Origin: Bradyrhizobium sp. CCBAU 051011
GTDB taxonomy: Bacteria; Pseudomonadota; Alphaproteobacteria; Rhizobiales; Xanthobacteraceae
Length of the DNA stretch: 64,000 bases
Assembly: GCF_009930815.1 (NCBI RefSeq)
Contig: NZ_CP022222.1
Location: 5,002,501 to 5,066,500 of the forward strand
Reading direction: 5' to 3'
The notes under the pieces are model-generated. The model had not been told where the DNA came from. It did no database searches and worked only from the letters and a program-made list of their open reading frames with translations. The translations under genes were made by a program, and so were the position numbers. Positions 58,657 through 64,000 of this stretch are shown in pieces; the stretch's first letter is position 1, and every line of letters starts with the position of its first letter.

Positions 58657-59532
58657 TCATCCGAATGAGGCACGAACCTCATCGATGGTCAGCTTCGGGT
58701 TCTGCAGGTGAGGGAAGTGCCCGATGCCCGGAAGAAGCGCGAATTCCGCGCCGATCCTCTGGGCGAGCTCTGCTCCCATCTCGTTCTTGATGTAGAGGTC
58801 TTTCTCGCCCCAAATCACCTTCACTGGAGTTTTGAGCAGGGGCAGTTGCGATTCGAAATGGTCTTGGTCCCGCGTGAAGTGCGAGTAGTAATGGGAGAAC
58901 GCGTCTGCCGTCGTCATCGCGCCCTGGCTCCATTGCCTGTACATGTCGTCCTTGAATTCCTGCGAAACTTCGAATTGGGCTTCCTTGGGTAGACCTCTTG
59001 TGAAGGTGTTCGCGAGGATCTCGTCGCGATTCTTGTTCAGGCTGGCGCGGACCTGATCCATCGCAGGCCCTGCCTTCAGGTTTTGCAGGCTCTCATACAT
59101 GTATTGGGGCCTGTTGAATGGGGCGAAGTCGCCGACGATGATCGTCCTTGCGATATCAGGTTTTTCTACGGCCAGCAGGAGCGCCGGCAGGGCGCCGATA
59201 TCGGTTGCGTAGATCGTAAGCTTCGACGTGTCGATGCCTGCTTTCGCGATGTATTGATGGAGAATGTGCGCGTAGTCTTTGGGCGCATAGAAGAACCTGT
59301 CGACCGTTGGCCTAGATGAAAGACCATAGCCAGGCCAGTCGAAAGCGTGAGCTTCGTAGTCTTCGGCCAGAGCCAGGGAAATATCCTTCCAGGCGTACAG
59401 CGTCTCTGGAAACCCATGCAGGAAGAGCACGGTCGCCTTCGGCCTCGGGTTGCGCAGCACCATTCTTCTGAGCGTGATGTCTTTGTCGATCTCGAAGAAA
59501 CCGATCGCGTCCTCGTTGATCCGCTGTGACAT
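58657..59532 (-). CDS. Alpha/beta hydrolase (epoxide hydrolase/dehalogenase type)
   Basis: 291 residues. Oxyanion motif HGFPE at 39-43; nucleophile elbow ATDIG places Asp at 111, as in epoxide hydrolases and haloalkane dehalogenases; the catalytic His is in GIGHFPHLQNP near 272. Cytosolic. Last gene of the run from the SDR gene; 27 nt after the exported epoxide hydrolase gene. Confidence 0.78.
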   Translation of the reverse strand: MSQRINEDAIGFFEIDKDITLRRMVLRNPRPKATVLFLHGFPETLYAWKDISLALAEDYEAHAFDWPGYGLSSRPTVDRFFYAPKDYAHILHQYIAKAGIDTSKLTIYATDIGALPALLLAVEKPDIARTIIVGDFAPFNRPQYMYESLQNLKAGPAMDQVRASLNKNRDEILANTFTRGLPKEAQFEVSQEFKDDMYRQWSQGAMTTADAFSHYYSHFTRDQDHFESQLPLLKTPVKVIWGEKDLYIKNEMGAELAQRIGAEFALLPGIGHFPHLQNPKLTIDEVRASFG

Positions 59533-59559
59533 GATGTGTCCTTTCGTCCTGTTCTCTGG

Positions 59560-60873
59560 TCAGTGCGCCGGCCGAAGTGATCTGAAGGCGGCACGGAGCT
59601 CGGCGGCGAACAGCTCCGGCTGCTCCCAGGCCGCGAAGTGGCCGCCCTTGTCGGCCTCGTTGAAGTAGATGAGGTTGCGATAGGCGCGCCGGGCCCACGT
59701 TTCGGGGGCTCGATAAACTTCGCCGGGGAATACGGTGATGGCGACCGGAAGCGAGATGTCGGCGGTCTTCTGCGCAGCCGAGAGAACAACGCTTTGGCCG
59801 GCCGTTTCCCAGTACAGGCGTGCAGCCGATGTCGCCGTGTTGGTCAGCCAGTACAGCGTAATGTCGTCGAGCACATCGTCCCTGCCTAGCAGGCGCTCGG
59901 GCTCGCCGTTATTGTAGTCGTAGATCCAGGCTGCAAGACCCACCGGAGAGTCTGCCAAAGCGTAGCCGATCGTCTGCGGGCGCGTGCCCATGATGGCGCC
60001 GTAGGCGCGGTACTTTTTAAAGAACGTATCGAGCTGCTCGAATGCCGCGCGTTCTTTTTCGGAAAGTGCCGCCGGCGCAATTCCGCCGCCGGCAAGCGCC
60101 ATGGCGACCTCGGGAGGAACCGTCGCCGGCAGGTTGATGTGGATGCCGCGCAATCCGGCCAATGCTTGACGCGCCATGGCGCTGGAGACGGGCGAGCCCC
60201 AGTCACCGCCCTGGGCGACGTAGCTTGTATATCCGAGACGCTTCATCAATTCCGCCCAGGCACGGGCGATGCGGTCCGGATTCCAGCCGGTGCCCTTCGG
60301 CTTGCCGGAGAAGCCGTAACCCGGCATTGACGGGATCACGAGATGGAAGGCATCCGATGCTTCTCCGCCATGCGCCGTAGGATTGGTGAGCGGATCGATG
60401 ATCTTGAGTTGTTCGACAATCGAGCCCGGCCAACCATGCGTCACGATAAGCGGCAGCGCGTCTTCATGGCGGGAGCGAACATGGATGAAGTGGATGTCGA
60501 CCCCGTCGATCTCGGTGATGAACTGCGGCAAGGCGTTGAGCCGCGCCTCCAGCTTTCGCCAGTCATAATCGGTTGCCCAGTAGCGCATCGTTTCCTGGAA
60601 CTTTGCGAGCTGGACGCCCTGCGACCGATCATTCACGGTCTCCTGATCCGGCCAGCGCGTGGCAAGGATGCGCCTGCGGAGGTCGACAAGCTGCTCTTCC
60701 CGAATGTTGATGCGGAAAGGTCGAATGACGTCACCTGAGGAGGCAGCCATCAACCGCGACGGCAGCAGGCTCGCGGCGGCCATGCCGACGATGCCGGTTA
60801 TTGCCGCGCTCAAGAGCCGGCGGCGGTCGCGGTCGATGACCTCGAGGCTCGTGCGGGTGTTCAATATTTTCAT
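59560..60873 (-). CDS. Exported microsomal-type epoxide hydrolase
   Basis: 437 residues. N-terminal RDRRRLLSAAITGIVGMAAASLL looks like a twin-arginine signal. EHN domain (PFRINIREEQLVDLRRRILATRWPD), oxyanion HGWPG 146-150, nucleophile Asp 224 in GGDWGS, catalytic His in KGGHFAAWEQPELF. Opens epoxides to diols, here probably in the periplasm. Confidence 0.83.
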   Translation of the reverse strand: MKILNTRTSLEVIDRDRRRLLSAAITGIVGMAAASLLPSRLMAASSGDVIRPFRINIREEQLVDLRRRILATRWPDQETVNDRSQGVQLAKFQETMRYWATDYDWRKLEARLNALPQFITEIDGVDIHFIHVRSRHEDALPLIVTHGWPGSIVEQLKIIDPLTNPTAHGGEASDAFHLVIPSMPGYGFSGKPKGTGWNPDRIARAWAELMKRLGYTSYVAQGGDWGSPVSSAMARQALAGLRGIHINLPATVPPEVAMALAGGGIAPAALSEKERAAFEQLDTFFKKYRAYGAIMGTRPQTIGYALADSPVGLAAWIYDYNNGEPERLLGRDDVLDDITLYWLTNTATSAARLYWETAGQSVVLSAAQKTADISLPVAITVFPGEVYRAPETWARRAYRNLIYFNEADKGGHFAAWEQPELFAAELRAAFRSLRPAH

Positions 60874-60933
60874 GGCCTTCTCCTGCCGGTTTGCTTCATC
60901 GCGGAAGCGCGATGTCCTTTGATCGGCCTGCGC

Positions 60934-61089
60934 CTATTTTCCGAGCGCGGCCTGCGGCGTATTCCGAAAGCTGATTGCGAGGCGATTGTAGGCGTTCATC
61001 AAGCCAATCGCGATCGTGAGATCCACGAGTTCTCGCTCCTCGATGGCAATGGCAGCAAAAGCCGCGCTGAAGATGGATCGCATTTTCAT
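60934..61089 (-). pseudogene. Remnant of a carboxymuconolactone decarboxylase/AhpD-like gene
   Basis: 51 codons from ATG 61089 (AGGGAG 8 nt upstream) to TAG 60934-60936. The part EERELVDLTIAIGLMNAYNR followed by LAISFRN is the C-terminal helix pair of AhpD-like proteins, but the catalytic CxxC domain is missing and a short start (MKMRSIFSAAFAAIA) is fused instead. It keeps a ribosome site and an open frame, so it may still be translated. Confidence 0.6.
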
Positions 61090-61135
61090 GGTAGCGTCTC
61101 CCTTGGTTGCGTGAGGTGCTGATGGTTATCGGTGC

Positions 61136-61669
61136 TCAGCGGCGAATGATGGTCTTCAGCGAGTCGACGAACACCCAGAACGAAGCGGCGAACAGGCCGA
61201 TGTCTTTCAGTAGGAACTGACCCGGCGCGACCGAGATCGCGGGCGGCCCGAGCTCCGGCACGACGACGCCCGGCGTCGAGACCATGAAGCTGACGGTCGT
61301 GACGAAGAGCCCGGCCGAGAGAAGACCGCCGGCTGCGGAAAAGATCGGGTTCGCCAATCTGAGGGCGATCAGCAGCCCGATGCTGAGTTCGATGAAGCCG
61401 AGGAAAGTGGAGAAGCCGCGCACCGAGAACAGAGCGTAGAACCAGCTCAGCAGCGGGCTGTTCTCCACCAGCGGCACCAGTCCGTTGGCCTCGTACTCGG
61501 TAAACTTCATGCCGCCGAACCAGGCGTAGATGATCGCGAGCGACACGTAGAGGCCAACTCGGCTGACCGGCTCGGCGTAAGTGAGGACGCGTTCGGCATG
61601 ATCGCGCCACCGGACAATGGAGCCCGGTGCGAGAACCGGTGCCGCGTGCTGGGTGATGATGTGTGACAT
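61136..61669 (-). CDS. DUF417/YkgB (RclC-like) membrane protein
   Basis: 177 residues, four to five helices. VSLAIIYAWFGGMKFTEYEANGLVPLVENSPLLSWFY is the family signature. E. coli RclC (YkgB) belongs to this family and is needed for resistance to reactive chlorine. Neighbouring oxidoreductase and hydrolase genes support an electrophile-stress role. Confidence 0.8.
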   Translation of the reverse strand: MSHIITQHAAPVLAPGSIVRWRDHAERVLTYAEPVSRVGLYVSLAIIYAWFGGMKFTEYEANGLVPLVENSPLLSWFYALFSVRGFSTFLGFIELSIGLLIALRLANPIFSAAGGLLSAGLFVTTVSFMVSTPGVVVPELGPPAISVAPGQFLLKDIGLFAASFWVFVDSLKTIIRR

Positions 61670-61711
61670 GGTAACCTCCTTGATGAGATCTCTGCTTGAT
61701 TGACTCGGTGC

Positions 61712-62521
61712 TCACGCATTCACGCGCTTGCGCAGGTTGTAGCGAGGGGCCGGGATGACGCTCGAGAGCTTGTCCGTCATGGCAAGGCGCGCTGCCTCAT
61801 GACGATCCCACTCGGCCTTGTCCGCCAGCGCCGGGATCGTCACGGTCTCGCCAAGGTCGAGACCGGCGAGCGCCGCATCGACCATGTCGTCAGCCGACAT
61901 CACGATCTGCGCCGGTAGCTGATGAACCGGCGTGCCGGCAATGTCCCAGAATTCGGTGGCGGTGGCGCCCGGCAGCACTGCCTGCACGCGGATGCCCTTG
62001 TCGGCGAGCTCGTGAACGAGCGAGCGGCTGAATGCGAGCACGAACGCTTTCGTGCCACCATAGACGCCGTTCAGCACTTCCGGCGCGATCGCGACGATCG
62101 ACGAGATGTTGATGATCGTGCCGTTGCCGCGGGCGACAAATCCCGGGGCCGCCGCATAGGTCAGCCGCGTCAGCGCGGTGACGTTCAGACGGACCATGTC
62201 CTCCATCTTGTCAATGTCGGAGGCGACCAGCGGGGCTGAAGCGCCGACGCCGGCGTTGTTGACCAGCACCGAGATGCCGGCATTGGTCCGTAGGATGTCT
62301 TCGACGCGTTGCAGGTCTGCTGGCGACGTGAGGTCGGCCTCGACCGTTTCCACTTTCCGGCCGGTCTCGTTGTTGAGCCGCCGCGCCAGCGATGCGAGCC
62401 GCTGCCTGTTACGCGCAACAAGAATAAGATCGTGGCCGCGCTTTGCCAGGCGATCGGCATAGATCGCGCCGATGCCGGTGGATGCGCCGGTGATAAGGGC
62501 AGTGCCTTTGGGCTTGGTCAT
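61712..62521 (-). CDS. Short-chain dehydrogenase/reductase
   Basis: 269 residues from ATG 62521 (GGAGAAGG upstream). Cofactor motif TGASTGIG at 10-17, NNAGVG, then Ser and YGGTK with the catalytic Tyr and Lys at about 150-155. RNRQ after strand 2 suggests NADPH. First gene of the run SDR - RclC-like - AhpD remnant - two hydrolases; divergent from a LysR regulator. Confidence 0.83.
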   Translation of the reverse strand: MTKPKGTALITGASTGIGAIYADRLAKRGHDLILVARNRQRLASLARRLNNETGRKVETVEADLTSPADLQRVEDILRTNAGISVLVNNAGVGASAPLVASDIDKMEDMVRLNVTALTRLTYAAAPGFVARGNGTIINISSIVAIAPEVLNGVYGGTKAFVLAFSRSLVHELADKGIRVQAVLPGATATEFWDIAGTPVHQLPAQIVMSADDMVDAALAGLDLGETVTIPALADKAEWDRHEAARLAMTDKLSSVIPAPRYNLRKRVNA

Positions 62522-62636
62522 TTCCTTCTCCGTCGGTTGGTCGGGTTTGTTGCCTCGCGGTGATGGATAGGCCCTTCCGAGCTTGATGGGTATCTGGCAA
62601 AATCGAGATGTATCCTTCCAAAAAATGGAAGCATCC

Positions 62637-63572
62637 ATGGACCGTCTCGAAGGCATGTCGATTGTGTTGGCGGTTGCGGAAGCCGGAAGCCTGTCGGCCG
62701 CGGCTCGCCGGCAGAAATTGCCGCTGGCGACCGTCAGCCGAAAGGTGTCCGAACTCGAAGCGCACCTGCGCACGAAGCTGTTCAACCGGTCGAGCAGAGC
62801 ACTCGTCCCGACTGATGCAGGGCTCTCCTACATCGCCGCCGCAAAACGAATCCTTGCCGATATTGCCGAAGCCGAGCGCGCCGCGTCCGGCGAGTACACG
62901 ACGCCACGCGGAGATCTGAGTGTTTCAACCCTTGTCGCGCTCGGCCGCTTATGTCTGCAGCCGGTTCTGGCGGAGTTTCTGGTGACGTTTCCGGAGGTGG
63001 ACGTTCACCTCAATCTGCAGGATCGGACCGTCGATCTCCTGGAAGAGCACATCGACGTCGCGCTTCGAGTCGGCGATCTCGCCGATAGCAGCCTGATCGC
63101 GGTGCGTGTCGGGGAAATTCACCGCGTGGCTTGCGCCAGCCCGGCCTATCTGAAATCTCGCGGAACGCCCAAATCGCCCGATGATCTCTCGGTGCACGAC
63201 TGCATCAGCTATCCTCCGATGCAGTCACCAGGCACATGGAGATTCAGGCGAGACCAGACGGAGTATGTGGTGCCGGTTCGGTCGCGCTTCATTGCGAGCA
63301 ATCTCGAGTCGGCCTGCGACGCTGCGCGCGCAGGCCTCGGTATCACCGTGGCGTTCTCTTATCTCGTTGCCGAACCGATAAAATCCAGGGAGTTGGTTCC
63401 GCTGCTGCAGGATTTTCAGCCGCCGCCGCAACCCGTCAGCTTTGTGTATTCGCCGAACCGCTTTATGCCGGCCAAATTGCGTGCGTTTCTCGACTTCGCG
63501 GTGCCACGTCTCAGGGCGCAGCTTGCTGACCAGCCAAAAAGTGCGGCCCGTAACCGCGTTGCTCGTGAATAA
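62637..63572 (+). CDS. LysR-family regulator, divergent from the SDR gene
   Basis: 311 residues from ATG 62637; an ATG at 62625 is also possible. Winged helix: SIVLAVAEAGSLSAAARRQKLPLATVSRKVSELEAHLRTKLFNRSSRALVPTDAG, then an effector domain of the type seen in regulators of quinone/electrophile-response genes (LYLKSRGTPKSPDDLSVHDCI-like). The 116-nt divergent gap to the SDR start is the usual setting for control of that operon. Confidence 0.82.
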   Translation: MDRLEGMSIVLAVAEAGSLSAAARRQKLPLATVSRKVSELEAHLRTKLFNRSSRALVPTDAGLSYIAAAKRILADIAEAERAASGEYTTPRGDLSVSTLVALGRLCLQPVLAEFLVTFPEVDVHLNLQDRTVDLLEEHIDVALRVGDLADSSLIAVRVGEIHRVACASPAYLKSRGTPKSPDDLSVHDCISYPPMQSPGTWRFRRDQTEYVVPVRSRFIASNLESACDAARAGLGITVAFSYLVAEPIKSRELVPLLQDFQPPPQPVSFVYSPNRFMPAKLRAFLDFAVPRLRAQLADQPKSAARNRVARE

Positions 63573-63730
63573 AGTTGCGCAACGTTCGCGTGGACTCACA
63601 TGGGGGCTTGGTGTGAGGGCAGCTCCAGGCGCGAAACGGCCCGTTGGCGAAAGCCCACGATCCGCTAGACTGTCTCCAACGAATGAACGGCGAGGGCAGT
63701 CCTCTGCTGCAAGAAAATTCGGGAGAGAAC

Positions 63731-64000
63731 ATGAGCCGGAAGATCGCAATCGTCGGAGCGGGCGCCGTCGGCGGCTATGCGGGCGCGCATATGGCGCAGG
63801 CGGGTGAGGACGTCACCTTCATCGATCCCTGGCCCGAACATGTCGAGCATATGCGCAAGCACGGGCTGCGCGTCACCCACGCCATGGACGTCGCGGAGTT
63901 CTCGGTGCCGGTGCGGGCGCTGCATGTGACGGACGCACAGCAGCTTGCCAAGGAGCAGCCGGTCAACATCGCCTTCGTCTGCATGAAATCCTACGACACG
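63731..64000 (+). CDS. Ketopantoate reductase (PanE/ApbA)-family protein, 5' part only
   Basis: The window ends inside this gene after 90 codons. GGGAGAG precedes ATG 63731. Rossmann motif KIAIVGAGAVGGYAGAHMAQAG, then VTFIDPWPEHVEHMRKHGLRV and FVCMKSYDT, typical of 2-dehydropantoate 2-reductase. Differs from the longer homologue at 43879-44961. Confidence 0.75.
   Translation, partial: MSRKIAIVGAGAVGGYAGAHMAQAGEDVTFIDPWPEHVEHMRKHGLRVTHAMDVAEFSVPVRALHVTDAQQLAKEQPVNIAFVCMKSYDT

Overview
The window reads as chromosomal DNA of a high-GC alphaproteobacterium, most likely Bradyrhizobium or a close relative in the Nitrobacteraceae. The basis is codon use, several small protein families I associate with that group (a DUF6894 protein, LTXXQ and lipoprotein types), dispersed palindromic repeats of the Bradyrhizobium kind, and a complete frc/oxc oxalate locus. 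Genus assignment is inference; there is no rRNA or tRNA in the window. All functions are read from sequence and family memory; no search was run.

Layout. 0.16-16.4 kb: a mixed housekeeping and signalling stretch (DUF4394 protein, methanethiol methyltransferase, a winged-helix/TPR regulator, an HD protein, a lone ABC binding protein followed by a membrane adenylate cyclase, LysR, a PAS histidine kinase, a CDF metal exporter, small exported proteins) interrupted by repeat-rich non-coding DNA. 16.8-22 kb: a very large zinc-ribbon/cyclase/AAA/TPR protein, a lipoprotein and a membrane DnaJ-TPR protein. 22.1-28.5 kb: an amidohydrolase convergent with a five-gene dipeptide-type ABC importer. 29.1-32.2 kb: a PQQ dehydrogenase, cytochrome c and XoxJ-like binding protein operon with a 6 x 23-nt hairpin-forming tandem array before the cytochrome gene. 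32.3-36.2 kb: aldo/keto reductase, SMP-30, quinone reductase and nitronate monooxygenase-like genes. 36.5-42.9 kb: a type I secretion locus with two glycine-rich repeat proteins as probable substrates, an ABC exporter with a degenerate signature motif, an HlyD-type adaptor with an internal duplication, and a convergent LuxR-type regulator. 43-45.5 kb: a lipoprotein, a PanE-like reductase and a CBS protein. 45.1-57.7 kb: an oxalate island. 57.8-64 kb: an IclR regulator, an epoxide-hydrolase/SDR/RclC-like stress operon with a divergent LysR regulator, and the start of another PanE-like gene.

The most coherent system is the oxalate island. Formyl-CoA:oxalate CoA-transferase (frc), oxalyl-CoA decarboxylase (oxc), a GntR repressor, an NDP-forming acyl-CoA synthetase, an OxlT-type MFS antiporter, a tctCBA tripartite transporter, a CBS-pair protein and an unlisted 45-residue protein are spread over six transcription units. 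In front of each unit I find the same inverted repeat, TGGYAT-N5-ATRCCA (one half is weaker at two sites), in five cases set 1-3 nt after a TTG-type -35 hexamer and filling the -35/-10 spacer. This predicts one GntR regulon that includes two proteins of unknown role.

The second system of interest is the type I secretion locus, whose substrates carry a roughly 72-residue repeat I do not recognise. The third is the PQQ dehydrogenase, which keeps the extra lanthanide-type Asp but lacks the adjacent-cysteine pair of methanol dehydrogenases and is followed by the hairpin array.
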